64,000 nucleotides of DNA from Pseudomonas sp. 7P_10.2_Bac1 (GCF_025465935.1 NZ_JANLNV010000082.1:1-64000), one strand, 5' to 3'; counted from the first letter of the stretch, positions 42,272 through 50,877 are shown. Notes: generated by a model from the sequence alone, not told the origin. Translations and numbers: made by a program.

Positions 42272-42472
42272 TCATGAGTCTTCAGCTTTGAGTTCTTTCT
42301 CAATTTTTTGAATTTCTTGAGAAAAAGCCTGATCCATCAGGCTGGCACGTTTGCGCCAAGGCTTGCGCTCGGGCTCGGGCTGAGCGGCATAGGTGGTAAT
42401 TTCGCCGCCGTAAACATCCTTGTAACGTTGTTCCTGACGCTCAAGTTCTGCGCGCAGTTCGTCTTTCGTCAC
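42272..42472 (-). CDS. Hypothetical protein, 66 aa
   Basis: The protein is charged and helical, with an N-terminal KDELRAELERQEQRYKDVYGG segment and a C-terminal FSQEIQKIEKELKAEDS helix; a basic middle part (ERKPWRKRASLMDQA) joins them. The start is a GTG with a weak AGGTAG site upstream. There are no Cys, no signal and no membrane segment. I recognise it only as a conserved-looking small Pseudomonas protein. Confidence 0.6.
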   Translation of the reverse strand: MTKDELRAELERQEQRYKDVYGGEITTYAAQPEPERKPWRKRASLMDQAFSQEIQKIEKELKAEDS

Positions 42473-42650
42473 AGTGCTACCTAATTAAGTAGAGATTAAA
42501 CCTGGTGAACCACTCGGCAAGAGAGGTTGATCCATTTGACGTCTGAGTCAGCTTTAGAAGGTGATACCTATAAGCCCTATAAGCAACGTCAAGGTTAAAC
42601 AAACCACTCTTTGCACGCTGCAACGTCATTAATTAACAGATGAGCGCTGC

Positions 42651-42694
42651 AGCACTTAAGTGCTCACCCCGAGGGGTGGACAATGCAGGCTGCA
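42651..42694. repeat. Three adjacent palindromes in a gene-free interval
   Basis: AGCACTTAAGTGCT (42651-42664), CACCCCGAGGGGTG (42665-42678) and TGCAGGCTGCA (42684-42694) stand side by side. The first two are perfect 14-base dyads. They may be operators or part of a folded RNA. Confidence 0.5.
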
Positions 42695-43165
42695 CTTGGA
42701 AGTTAAGCCTCTCGGCCTGTTGAGTTCAACGAGCGGGTTGGATCCAAAAGGCGCGAATGCTCGACTTTGTGCATTCAATTACTTGCGGGCCATACAGGCT
42801 TGAGTAAGGCCCCTACTATCGCCGAAGCGCTTTGGGCACGTCAACTTCCTATTGCAATCTTTGTTGCAAAATTCAGGGGATTAACAGGTAGCGCCAGTTT
42901 TTACTCTATTAATACCCGTGACAGGTAAATGCACTGTCAAGTTAGGTTGCTCTCGTGTCAGCTTAATTCACCTGGCATATAAGGCAAATGCAATCCTATC
43001 AATGGGGGTGGCTGTTTGTCGCAGTGCCATAGGTAAAAGATGCTTAATGAAAATCAGACGCGGGTGTTGTCGTCAGTTGCAAAGTACCGCAACGGAACTT
43101 CAATAAGCGCACAGAGTCGAGTGACGCGGGTGGGGCGGCATGCATATCCATGGCCGGCGCCTGAA

Positions 43166-43201
43166 GATTGCGATTATCGGTCATCGGTTCGATAATCGGC
43201 C
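43166..43201. promoter_or_regulatory. Candidate PcaR operator upstream of pcaR
   Basis: CGATTATCG and CGATAATCG are inverse copies about 10 bases apart, and GGTTCGATAATCGGC resembles the GTTCGATAATCGCAC site recalled for PcaR of P. putida. It lies about 85-115 bases upstream of the pcaR start and fits autoregulation. Confidence 0.55.
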
Positions 43202-43247
43202 ATTATTGCGTCTGCCTCGGTGTCTGTTGTTAGCGGGGACGATCTGT

Positions 43248-43259
43248 AATAACAATAAG
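43248..43259 (+). promoter_or_regulatory. A-rich Crc/Hfq-type motif in the pcaR leader
   Basis: AATAACAATAAG fits the AAnAAnAA catabolite-activity motif bound by Hfq with Crc in Pseudomonas. It lies just ahead of the GAGGGA ribosome-binding site, where binding would block translation of pcaR. Confidence 0.5.
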
Positions 43260-43282
43260 AAGCCGATTCAGAGGGATACGGA

Positions 43283-44125
43283 ATGAGTGAGCAATTGCGC
43301 AATGCAGTAACCGGCCTCGCGCCACCGATTGTTGCGTCGCCTGCCAAGCGTATTCAGGCGTTTACCGGTGACCCTGATTTTATGGCCTCGCTGGCCCGGG
43401 GCCTCGCAGTGGTGCAGGCCTTCCAGGAGCGAAAACGGCACCTGACCATCGCCCAGATCAGCCATCGCACCGAAATCCCGCGCGCTGCAGTGCGTCGCTG
43501 TTTGTATACGTTGATCAAATTGGGCTACGCCACCACCGATGGCCGCACGTATTCACTACTGCCCAAAGTGCTGACCCTTGGGCATGCCTATTTGTCGTCC
43601 ACACCATTGGCCGTGTCGGCCCAGCCATATCTGGACCGCATGAGCGAGCAATTGCACGAAGCCTGCAACATGGCAACCCTTGAGGGCGACGACATCCTCT
43701 ACATTGCTCGCTCGGCCACCACTCAGCGCCTGATTTCAGTAGACCTTTCGGTAGGTGGTCGCTTGCCAGCGTACTGCACGTCGATGGGGCGTATCTTGCT
43801 GGCGGCTCTGGACGACGTGAGCCTGAGCGAATACCTGGCCCATGCCGATTTTCAGGCCAAAACCAGCCGCACCTTGCACACACAGCAGGCGTTGCTCGAA
43901 TGCCTGCAGAAAGTGCGTGAGCAGGGCTGGTGCATTGTCGATCAGGAACTGGAGCAAGGCCTGCGTTCGATTGCCGTACCGGTGTACGACGCATCCGGTC
44001 AGGTCTTGGCGGCCTTGAACGTCAGCACCCACGCCGGGCGCGTCACCCGTACCGAGTTGGAGCAGCGCTTCTTGCCGATCATGCTCAGTTCAAGCCGCGA
44101 GCTGAGCGCGCAGTTGTTTACCTGA
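43283..44125 (+). CDS. pcaR: IclR-family regulator PcaR
   Basis: The 280-residue regulator has an N-terminal IclR winged helix-turn-helix (about residues 34-95, with RKRHLTIAQISHRTEIPRAAVRRCLYTL) and a C-terminal effector domain (about 110-275, with LSVGGRLPAYCTSMGRILLAAL). PcaR activates pca genes when beta-ketoadipate is present. GAGGGA precedes the ATG. It lies directly upstream of pcaIJF, with candidate operators on both sides. Confidence 0.95.
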   Translation: MSEQLRNAVTGLAPPIVASPAKRIQAFTGDPDFMASLARGLAVVQAFQERKRHLTIAQISHRTEIPRAAVRRCLYTLIKLGYATTDGRTYSLLPKVLTLGHAYLSSTPLAVSAQPYLDRMSEQLHEACNMATLEGDDILYIARSATTQRLISVDLSVGGRLPAYCTSMGRILLAALDDVSLSEYLAHADFQAKTSRTLHTQQALLECLQKVREQGWCIVDQELEQGLRSIAVPVYDASGQVLAALNVSTHAGRVTRTELEQRFLPIMLSSSRELSAQLFT

Positions 44126-44166
44126 CCCACCACTAATCACCGAACCGTGTAGGAGCCAACTGTCTC

Positions 44167-44192
44167 GCGATCTTTGAGTCTTCAAAGATCGC
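44167..44192. terminator. Hairpin after pcaR (REP-like)
   Basis: GCGATCTTTGA and TCAAAGATCGC make a perfect 11-bp stem with a 4-base loop, followed by AGCTTTT. It begins with TGTAGGAGCC at 44149 and shares the GCGATCTTT core with the repeat at 36411-36478. It could both be a dispersed repeat copy and end the pcaR transcript. Confidence 0.65.
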
Positions 44193-44272
44193 AGCTTTTG
44201 TACCTCGTCAGCGCCTAAGAGTTGTACAAGAGAATTACCCGGGTTTTGGCCGATTCCAAGCAGGCTAACTAA

Positions 44273-44310
44273 GTGTTCGATTACCGAACACATCGTCGAT
44301 TATCGGATTG
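44273..44310 (+). promoter_or_regulatory. Candidate PcaR operator of pcaI
   Basis: GTGTTCGATTACCGAACAC (44273-44291) is a near-perfect dyad followed by CGTCGATTATCGGATTG. Both copies share the TTCGATTA/CGATTATCG word seen upstream of pcaR. The site is about 100-135 bases before the pcaI ATG, as expected for a PcaR-activated promoter. Confidence 0.6.
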
Positions 44311-44384
44311 TTTGAGCAGTGGGCCCGGCTTAACCTGCTGACAGTCCGGTGCAACTCTGGTGCACCGTTTTCTATTCAGTGGCA

Positions 44385-44393
44385 AACAAGAAA
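44385..44393 (+). promoter_or_regulatory. A-rich Crc/Hfq-type motif at the pcaI ribosome-binding site
   Basis: AACAAGAAA fits AAnAAnAA and touches the GGGAG ribosome-binding site of pcaI. It is a candidate catabolite-repression site at the translation level. Confidence 0.45.
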
Positions 44394-44408
44394 CGGGAGC
44401 TACCCCTC

Positions 44409-45266
44409 ATGGCAGACATCATTTCGCTGCACGACGCCGTGAAACAGTTTGTGAAGGACGGTGATACGGTCGCCCTTGAAGGTTTCACTCACTTGATTCC
44501 GACCGCAGCGGGTCATGAAATCATTCGTCAGGGCAAGAAAGACCTGACTCTGGTTCGCATGACGCCTGATCTGATCTACGACCAGTTGATCGGCGCCGGA
44601 TGTGCACGAAAGTTGATTTTCTCTTGGGGGGGTAACCCAGGTGTGGGCTCTCTGCATCGTCTGCGCGATGCCGTGGAAAAACAGTGGCCGCAACCGTTGG
44701 AAATCGAAGAGCACAGCCACGCCGACCTCGCCAACGCTTACGTGGCTGGGGCTTCGGGTCTGCCCTTCGCGGTGTTGCGTGCTTATGCAGGCTCCGACTT
44801 GCCTAAGGTCAATCCACTGATCAAAACCGTGACCTGTCCGTTTACCGGCGAAGTGTTGGCGGCCGTGCCATCGGTGCGCCCGGATGTCACCGTGATTCAT
44901 GCCCAAAAGGCGGATCGCAAGGGCAATGTGCTGTTGTGGGGGATCTTAGGGGTGCAAAAGGAAGCCGCCTTGGCCGCCAAGCGTTGCATCGTCACGGTTG
45001 AGGAGATAGTCGATGACCTTCAGGCGCCCATGAACGCCTGCATTTTGCCAACCTGGGCGTTGAGTGCTGTGTGCCATGTGCCGGGTGGCGCGCATCCGTC
45101 CTACGCTCATGGTTACACCGAGCGCGATAACCGTTTCTATCAGGCGTGGGATCCGATTGCCCGTGACCGTGAAACCTTCACTGCCTGGATCAACGAATAC
45201 ATCCACGGCACCGCCAATTTCAGCGAGTTCCAGGCCAAGCTGGCCCGCACATCGGAGGCAAAATAA
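44409..45266 (+). CDS. pcaI: 3-oxoadipate CoA-transferase subunit A
   Basis: The 285-residue alpha subunit belongs to the family I CoA-transferases. With PcaJ it moves CoA from succinyl-CoA to beta-ketoadipate. The length matches the CatI type (about 280 residues) rather than the 230-residue PcaI of P. putida. The N-terminus ISLHDAVKQFVKDGDTVALEGFTH and the GGNPGVGSLHRLRDA segment are conserved. The ATG at MADIIS follows GGGAG; 20 upstream codons are not used. Its stop codon overlaps the pcaJ start by one base. Confidence 0.93.
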   Translation: MADIISLHDAVKQFVKDGDTVALEGFTHLIPTAAGHEIIRQGKKDLTLVRMTPDLIYDQLIGAGCARKLIFSWGGNPGVGSLHRLRDAVEKQWPQPLEIEEHSHADLANAYVAGASGLPFAVLRAYAGSDLPKVNPLIKTVTCPFTGEVLAAVPSVRPDVTVIHAQKADRKGNVLLWGILGVQKEAALAAKRCIVTVEEIVDDLQAPMNACILPTWALSAVCHVPGGAHPSYAHGYTERDNRFYQAWDPIARDRETFTAWINEYIHGTANFSEFQAKLARTSEAK

Positions 45267-46045
45267 TGGCTTACTCCACCAGCGAAATGATGACCGTGGC
45301 CGCTGCCCGCCGCTTGCACAATGGCTCCGTCTGTTTTGTCGGCATTGGTCTGCCCTCCAAAGCCGCGAACCTGGCGCGCCTGACGTCGTCACCGGATGTA
45401 GTACTGATCTACGAATCGGGCCCGATTGGTGCCAAGCCGAATGTGCTGCCGCTGTCGATTGGTGATGGGGAACTGGCCGAAACAGCTGACACCGTGGTCT
45501 CCACCAGTGAAATTTTCCGTTACTGGCTGCAAGGTGGGCGCGTGGATGTTGGCTTCCTGGGCGCCGCACAGGTTGACCGGTTTGGCAATATCAACACCAC
45601 TGTGGTCGGTGACTATCACCATCCCAAGGTTCGCCTGCCGGGAGCCGGTGGTGCACCGGAAATCGCTGGCTCGGCCAAAAGCGTGCTGATTATCCTCAAG
45701 CAATCCGCCCGCTCATTTGTCGACAAACTCGACTTCATTACCTCCGTGGGGCACGGCGAAGGGGGCGATTCGCGCAAGCGTCTGGGCCTGCCGGGGGCGG
45801 GACCAGTGGGCATCATCACTGACCTGTGCATCATGGAGCCGGAAGCCCAGACCAATGAATTCGTGGTCACCTCGTTGCACCCTGGTGTGACCCGCGAGCA
45901 AGTGGAGGCGGCAACGGGCTGGGCGATTCGCTTTGCCGACAAGGTCGAAGAAACCCGAGCGCCTACCGACGTCGAGTTGAGCGCCTTGCGCGATCTCGAA
46001 GCGCGTACTGCACTGGCTCATGGTCAGGCACCAGGAGAAGCGTGA
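45266..46045 (+). CDS. pcaJ: 3-oxoadipate CoA-transferase subunit B
   Basis: The 259-residue beta subunit carries the catalytic Glu50 in IYESGPIGAKP, which forms the enzyme-CoA thioester. GHGEGGDSRKRLGLPGAGPVGIITDLC is a further conserved stretch. It overlaps pcaI at TAATG and pcaF at TGATG, which indicates translational coupling along the operon. Like its partner it is of the CatJ-sized class. Confidence 0.94.
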   Translation: MAYSTSEMMTVAAARRLHNGSVCFVGIGLPSKAANLARLTSSPDVVLIYESGPIGAKPNVLPLSIGDGELAETADTVVSTSEIFRYWLQGGRVDVGFLGAAQVDRFGNINTTVVGDYHHPKVRLPGAGGAPEIAGSAKSVLIILKQSARSFVDKLDFITSVGHGEGGDSRKRLGLPGAGPVGIITDLCIMEPEAQTNEFVVTSLHPGVTREQVEAATGWAIRFADKVEETRAPTDVELSALRDLEARTALAHGQAPGEA

Positions 46046-47247
46046 TGCGTGAAGTCTTTATCTGTGACGCGATTCGTACCCCGATCGGCCGCTTCGGTGG
46101 CGGTTTGGCCGCCGTTCGTGCCGATGATCTGGCGGCAACGCCGATCAAGGCGCTGATGGAGCGTAACCCCAATGTGAACTGGGACGAAGTCGACGAAGTG
46201 TTTTTGGGTTGCGCCAACCAGGCGGGCGAAGACAACCGCAACGTGGCGCGCATGGCGGCGTTGTTGGCCGGGCTGCCAGAGACGATCCCAGGCGTGACCC
46301 TCAACCGCCTGTGTGCTTCGGGTATGGACGCCATTGGTACGGCGTTCCGCGCGATTGCCAGTGGCGAAATGGAATTAGCGATTGCCGGAGGCGTAGAGTC
46401 CATGTCCCGCGCACCATTCGTGATGGGCAAGGCTGACGCGGCGTTCTCGCGCAACATGAAACTGGAAGACACCACCATTGGCTGGCGCTTTATCAACCCG
46501 TTGATGAAGGCTCAATACGGTGTGGATGCGATGCCGCAAACCGCTGACAACGTGGCCGATGACTATCGGATTTCCCGTGCCGACCAGGACGCGTTCGCCC
46601 TGCGCAGCCAGCAGCGTACAGCCGCAGCGCAAGCTGCTGGCTACTTTGCGCAAGAAATTGTCCCGGTGCGCATCGCCCATAAAAAAGGTGAAACCGTGGT
46701 TGAGCAGGATGAACATCCGCGTGCCGACACCACCCTTGAAGCCCTTGGCAAGCTCAAGCCTGTTAACGGGCCGGATAAAACCGTGACTGCGGGCAATGCT
46801 TCCGGGGTTAACGACGGGGCAGCGGCGTTGATTCTGGCCTCGGCCGATGCAGTGAAACGCCACGGCTTGACGGCCCGTGCCCGTGTCCTGGGTATGGCCA
46901 GTGCCGGTGTTGCGCCGCGGGTGATGGGGATTGGCCCAGTGCCTGCGGTGCGCAAACTGGTGGAGCGTCTGGGGGTATCGGTCAGTGACTTTGATGTAAT
47001 CGAACTCAATGAGGCCTTTGCCAGTCAAGGGCTGGCCGTATTGCGCGAGCTGGGGCTGGCGGACGACGCGCCTCAGGTCAACCCCAATGGGGGCGCCATT
47101 GCACTGGGGCATCCCTTGGGCATGAGTGGCGCACGGCTGGTGTTGACTGCGCTGCACCATCTGGAAAAAACCGGCGGCAAAAAAGGCCTGGCAACAATGT
47201 GCGTTGGGGTCGGCCAAGGCCTGGCACTGGCCATCGAACGGGTCTGA
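46045..47247 (+). CDS. pcaF: 3-oxoadipyl-CoA thiolase
   Basis: The 400-residue thiolase splits beta-ketoadipyl-CoA into succinyl-CoA and acetyl-CoA, the last step of the pathway. The acyl-carrying Cys90 is in LNRLCASGMD. The His of GGAIALGHPLGMSGAR and the C-terminal Cys region ATMCVGVGQG are intact. Length and start MREVFICDAIRTPIGRFGG are those of PcaF. AGGAGAAG precedes the ATG. Confidence 0.96.
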   Translation: MREVFICDAIRTPIGRFGGGLAAVRADDLAATPIKALMERNPNVNWDEVDEVFLGCANQAGEDNRNVARMAALLAGLPETIPGVTLNRLCASGMDAIGTAFRAIASGEMELAIAGGVESMSRAPFVMGKADAAFSRNMKLEDTTIGWRFINPLMKAQYGVDAMPQTADNVADDYRISRADQDAFALRSQQRTAAAQAAGYFAQEIVPVRIAHKKGETVVEQDEHPRADTTLEALGKLKPVNGPDKTVTAGNASGVNDGAAALILASADAVKRHGLTARARVLGMASAGVAPRVMGIGPVPAVRKLVERLGVSVSDFDVIELNEAFASQGLAVLRELGLADDAPQVNPNGGAIALGHPLGMSGARLVLTALHHLEKTGGKKGLATMCVGVGQGLALAIERV

Positions 47248-47269
47248 ATGACCGGCAATAGACGGCTTG

Positions 47270-47297
47270 CCAAACGATTGGCTCATCAATCGTTTGG
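47270..47297 (+). other. Intercistronic hairpin between pcaF and pcaT
   Basis: CCAAACGATTG and CAATCGTTTGG form a perfect 11-bp stem with a 6-base loop. There is no long T-run. It may be an attenuator, an RNA-processing or a stabilising structure inside the pca operon. Confidence 0.5.
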
Positions 47298-47369
47298 CTG
47301 TTTGAGGTTGCAGTGTTACTTGTTGCAAGGTATGTCTAAAAAGTAACTAACCCAGATGAGTCCAAAAAC

Positions 47370-48662
47370 ATGACAACAGAAACTCACTACACAGGAGAGG
47401 AACGTCGGAAAAGAATCTTCGCGATTGTCGGTGCCTCCTCCGGCAACCTGGTCGAATGGTTCGATTTTTACGTTTACGCATTCTGTGCCATTTACTTTGC
47501 ACCTGCTTTTTTCCCGTCTGATGATCCCACCGTTCAGTTGTTGAACACCGCCGGTGTGTTTGCGGCAGGCTTCCTGATGCGTCCTATCGGTGGCTGGCTG
47601 TTTGGCCGAGTGGCTGATAAACATGGGCGCAAGAACTCGATGATGATTTCGGTGCTGATGATGTGCGCCGGCTCATTGGTGATCGCCTTTCTGCCAACCT
47701 ACGCCTCGATTGGCGCCTGGGCGCCTGCCTTGCTGTTGCTGGCAAGGTTGTTTCAGGGGCTGTCGGTGGGCGGGGAATATGGCACCACCGCCACGTACAT
47801 GAGTGAAGTGGCCCTAAAGGGCCAGCGTGGTTTCTTCGCCTCATTCCAATATGTGACCTTGATCGGCGGGCAATTGCTGGCCGTACTGGTGGTTGTAATA
47901 CTTCAGCAGATTCTCTCTGAAGAAGAACTGCGCGCCTGGGGCTGGCGCATTCCGTTTGTGATTGGTGCTATTGCGGCGGTTATTTCGTTGTTGCTGCGTC
48001 GCTCCCTGAAAGAAACCACCAGTGCTGAAACCCGTCAGGACAAGGACGCAGGCAGCATTGCGGCGCTGTTCCGCGACCACAAGGCGGCCTTTATCACTGT
48101 GCTGGGTTACACCGCGGGTGGCTCGCTGATTTTCTACACGTTCACCACCTATATGCAGAAGTACCTGGTGAACACGGCCGGGATGCACGCCAAGACCGCC
48201 AGTTACATCATGACCGGCGCACTCTTCCTTTATATGTGCATGCAGCCGGTGTTTGGCATGCTGGCTGACAAGATCGGGCGTCGCAACTCGATGCTCTGGT
48301 TCGGTGGCCTGGGTACGCTGTGCACCGTGCCGATTCTATTGAGCCTTAAAACCATCACCAGCCCGTTCCTGGCCTTTGTGCTGATTACGCTGGCGTTGGC
48401 GATTGTGAGTTTCTACACCTCCATCAGCGGTCTGGTTAAGGCCGAGATGTTTCCGCCACAAGTTCGAGCCCTGGGTGTCGGCCTTGCCTACGCCGTGGCC
48501 AACGCCGTGTTCGGCGGCTCGGCGGAATATGTGGCCTTGGGCCTCAAGTCCATGGGCATGGAGAACACCTTCTACTGGTACGTGACGGTCATGATGGCCA
48601 TCGCCTTCCTGTTTAGCTTCCGCTTGCCGAAGCAACCCAAGTACCTGCATCACGACCTGTGA
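47370..48662 (+). CDS. pcaT: Metabolite/H+ symporter PcaT (KgtP family)
   Basis: The 430-residue major facilitator protein has 12 membrane spans and belongs to the metabolite:H+ symporter family. The GNLVEWFDFYVYAF start, the loop motif GRVADKHGRKNSM and YGTTATYMSEVALKGQRGF are typical. PcaT of P. putida is thought to carry dicarboxylates such as beta-ketoadipate. Its place between pcaF and pcaB is the same as in P. putida. Confidence 0.88.
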   Translation: MTTETHYTGEERRKRIFAIVGASSGNLVEWFDFYVYAFCAIYFAPAFFPSDDPTVQLLNTAGVFAAGFLMRPIGGWLFGRVADKHGRKNSMMISVLMMCAGSLVIAFLPTYASIGAWAPALLLLARLFQGLSVGGEYGTTATYMSEVALKGQRGFFASFQYVTLIGGQLLAVLVVVILQQILSEEELRAWGWRIPFVIGAIAAVISLLLRRSLKETTSAETRQDKDAGSIAALFRDHKAAFITVLGYTAGGSLIFYTFTTYMQKYLVNTAGMHAKTASYIMTGALFLYMCMQPVFGMLADKIGRRNSMLWFGGLGTLCTVPILLSLKTITSPFLAFVLITLALAIVSFYTSISGLVKAEMFPPQVRALGVGLAYAVANAVFGGSAEYVALGLKSMGMENTFYWYVTVMMAIAFLFSFRLPKQPKYLHHDL

Positions 48663-48669
48663 TGTGTTC

Positions 48670-48694
48670 GCGCGCGCCGGTCTGCGGCGCGCGC
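48670..48694 (+). other. GC-rich intercistronic hairpin between pcaT and pcaB
   Basis: GCGCGCGCCG and CGGCGCGCGC form a 10-bp stem with a 5-base loop, ending 16 bases before the pcaB ATG and just ahead of its AAAGGATG ribosome-binding site. It has no T-run and probably acts on RNA stability or on pcaB expression. Confidence 0.5.
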
Positions 48695-48710
48695 TTGCAA
48701 AGGATGGTTT

Positions 48711-50063
48711 ATGAGTAATCAACTGTTTGATGCCTACTTCACGGGCAAGGCCATGGATGCGGTGTTTTGTGACCATGGTCGGGTTCAGGCCATGCTCGAT
48801 TTTGAGGCCGCTCTGGCCCGGGCCCAAGCCAGGGCAGGGGTGATCCCGACGTCAGCAGTTGCACCGATTGAGGCGGCCTGTCGCGCCGAACTCTATGATT
48901 TTGAAGCCTTGGGGCTGGCCATTGTCAGCGCCGGCAACTCGGCTATTCCGTTGGTTAAAGCGCTCGGCAAGCAGATCGCCAGCGTGAGCCCCGAAGCAGA
49001 ACGTTATGTGCATTTGGGCGCGACCAGCCAGGATGTGATGGACAGCGGGCTGGTGTTGCAACTGCGCGCGGCTTTAACGCTGATTGAACATGATTTGCAG
49101 CAGTTGGGAGACATCCTCGCTCAACAAGCTCAACGCTATTCGACAACCCCGCTGGCTGGCCGTACGTGGTTGCAGCAAGCCACACCCGTGACCCTGGGGA
49201 TGAAAATCGCCGGCTGGCTCGGCGCCGTTACCCGCAGCCGTCAGCGCCTGCACGTGTTGAAGCCGCGTCTGTTGAGCCTTCAGTTCGGCGGGGCTTCCGG
49301 CACCCTGGCGGCGCTAAGTGAACACGCGTTGCCAGTGGCCGATGCCTTGGCGGACGAATTGAAGCTAAACCTGCCGGACCAGCCTTGGCATACCCAGCGC
49401 GACCGTTTGGTGGAGTTCGGTGCGGTTCTTGGGCTGGTGGCCGGCAGTCTGGGCAAGATGGGGCGCGACATCAGCCTGTTGATGCAAACCGAAACAGCGG
49501 AAGTCTTTGAGCCGTCAGCGCCGGGCAAGGGCGGTTCTTCCACCATGCCGCACAAGCGTAATCCTGTGGGGGCGGCGGTGCTGATCAGCGCAGCGACACG
49601 GGTGCCTGGCCTCCTGAGTACGTTGTTCAGCGCTATGCCTCAAGAGCACGAGCGCAGCCTGGGCTTGTGGCACGCGGAGTGGGAAACCCTGCCCCAGATT
49701 TGCTGTTTGGTGGCCGGTGCGCTGGTTCAAGCCCTCAACATCGCGCAGGGACTGGAAGTCGACGCCGGGCGCATGGCGCAGAATCTCGAGTTGACCCACG
49801 GTCTGGTGCTGGCAGAAGCCGTGAGCATTGAGCTGGCGCAGCGAGTGGGGCGCGACACTGCGCATCATCTTCTGGAACAGTGCTGCAAGCGGGCTGTGGC
49901 CGAGCAGCGGCATTTGCGTGCGGTGTTGGCCGATGACCCCGACATCACCGCCCAGCTATCAGCGGACGAACTGGATCGCTTGCTCGATCCTGCCCATTAC
50001 CTGGGGCAGGCGACGACATGGGTCGAGCGGGCACGGGCTGAACATTTTGCGTTGGCATTCTAA
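48711..50063 (+). CDS. pcaB: 3-carboxy-cis,cis-muconate cycloisomerase
   Basis: The 450-residue enzyme of the fumarase/argininosuccinate lyase superfamily turns 3-carboxy-cis,cis-muconate into 4-carboxymuconolactone. The superfamily signature GSSTMPHKRNP lies near residues 275-285, and HLGATSQDVMDSGL near 101-114 holds the first conserved region. Length is normal. AAAGGATGG precedes the ATG. Confidence 0.96.
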   Translation: MSNQLFDAYFTGKAMDAVFCDHGRVQAMLDFEAALARAQARAGVIPTSAVAPIEAACRAELYDFEALGLAIVSAGNSAIPLVKALGKQIASVSPEAERYVHLGATSQDVMDSGLVLQLRAALTLIEHDLQQLGDILAQQAQRYSTTPLAGRTWLQQATPVTLGMKIAGWLGAVTRSRQRLHVLKPRLLSLQFGGASGTLAALSEHALPVADALADELKLNLPDQPWHTQRDRLVEFGAVLGLVAGSLGKMGRDISLLMQTETAEVFEPSAPGKGGSSTMPHKRNPVGAAVLISAATRVPGLLSTLFSAMPQEHERSLGLWHAEWETLPQICCLVAGALVQALNIAQGLEVDAGRMAQNLELTHGLVLAEAVSIELAQRVGRDTAHHLLEQCCKRAVAEQRHLRAVLADDPDITAQLSADELDRLLDPAHYLGQATTWVERARAEHFALAF

Positions 50064-50076
50064 GAAGGAGACAACC

Positions 50077-50877
50077 GTGGGGCGTGTACAACTGGCGGAA
50101 GGTGAACTCAACTACCAACTCGATGGCCCGCAAGGCGCCCCGGTGCTGGTGCTGTCCAACTCATTGGGCACTGATCTGAACATGTGGGCGTCGCAGATCC
50201 CAGCGTTCACCGAGCATTTTCAGGTACTGCGCTACGACACCCGTGGCCATGGTCAGTCGCTGGTGACCGACGGCCCGTACTGCATTGAGCAGTTGGGCGG
50301 CGACGTGTTGGCCTTGCTGGATGCGCTGCATATTGAACGTGTGCATTTTTGCGGGTTGTCGATGGGCGGCCTGATTGGCCAGTGGCTGGGCATTCATGCG
50401 GGGGCACGTCTGCGCTCACTGGTGCTGTGCAACACTGCGGCCAAGATTGCCGAGCCCTCGGTGTGGAACCCACGTATTGATACGGTGCTGCGTGACGGTG
50501 CGGCGGCGATGGCGGGATTACGTGATGCTTCAATTGCGCGCTGGTTTACCCCGGATTTTGCTCAGGCCCACCCGGCGCAGGCCAAGCGCATCACCGATAT
50601 GCTGGCGGCTACCTCGCCTCAAGGCTATGCGGCCAACTGCGCGGCAGTGCGTGATGCGGATTTTCGTGATCAGTTAGGCGCAATCGCAGTGCCGACGCTG
50701 GTGATCGCCGGTACCGAAGATGCCGTGACGCCGCCCTCAGGCAGCCGTTTCATCCAGCAGCATGTGGCAGGTGCTCATTACGCTGAGTTCCATGCGGCGC
50801 ACCTGTCCAATGTGCAGGCGGGTGATGCATTCAGCCAGTGCGTGCTGGATTTTTTGTTGGCCCAACCATCGCTTTAA
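50077..50877 (+). CDS. pcaD: 3-oxoadipate enol-lactonase
   Basis: The 266-residue alpha/beta hydrolase opens beta-ketoadipate enol-lactone to beta-ketoadipate. The nucleophile Ser95 is in CGLSMGG, the Asp in GTEDAVTP and the His in HAAHLSNVQ. GTG start with AAGGAG upstream; a much longer in-frame extension overlaps pcaB and is not used. It starts 13 bases after the pcaB stop. Confidence 0.95.
   Translation: MGRVQLAEGELNYQLDGPQGAPVLVLSNSLGTDLNMWASQIPAFTEHFQVLRYDTRGHGQSLVTDGPYCIEQLGGDVLALLDALHIERVHFCGLSMGGLIGQWLGIHAGARLRSLVLCNTAAKIAEPSVWNPRIDTVLRDGAAAMAGLRDASIARWFTPDFAQAHPAQAKRITDMLAATSPQGYAANCAAVRDADFRDQLGAIAVPTLVIAGTEDAVTPPSGSRFIQQHVAGAHYAEFHAAHLSNVQAGDAFSQCVLDFLLAQPSL

Larger units (their letters stand above)
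42473..43282. other. Long non-coding interval upstream of pcaR
   Basis: This 810-base stretch is AT-richer than its neighbours and holds no convincing gene. A small plus-strand frame near 42918-43106 has no ribosome-binding site and an irregular composition. It does contain three adjacent palindromes at 42651-42694, a TTGCAA direct pair at 42852-42869, candidate PcaR operator sequences at 43166-43201 and an A-rich motif at 43248-43259. Confidence 0.6.

Noticed and set aside
42918..43106. A 62-codon frame in the long gap before pcaR
   Set aside because: It has no ribosome-binding site, a high Cys/Arg content and no family resemblance.
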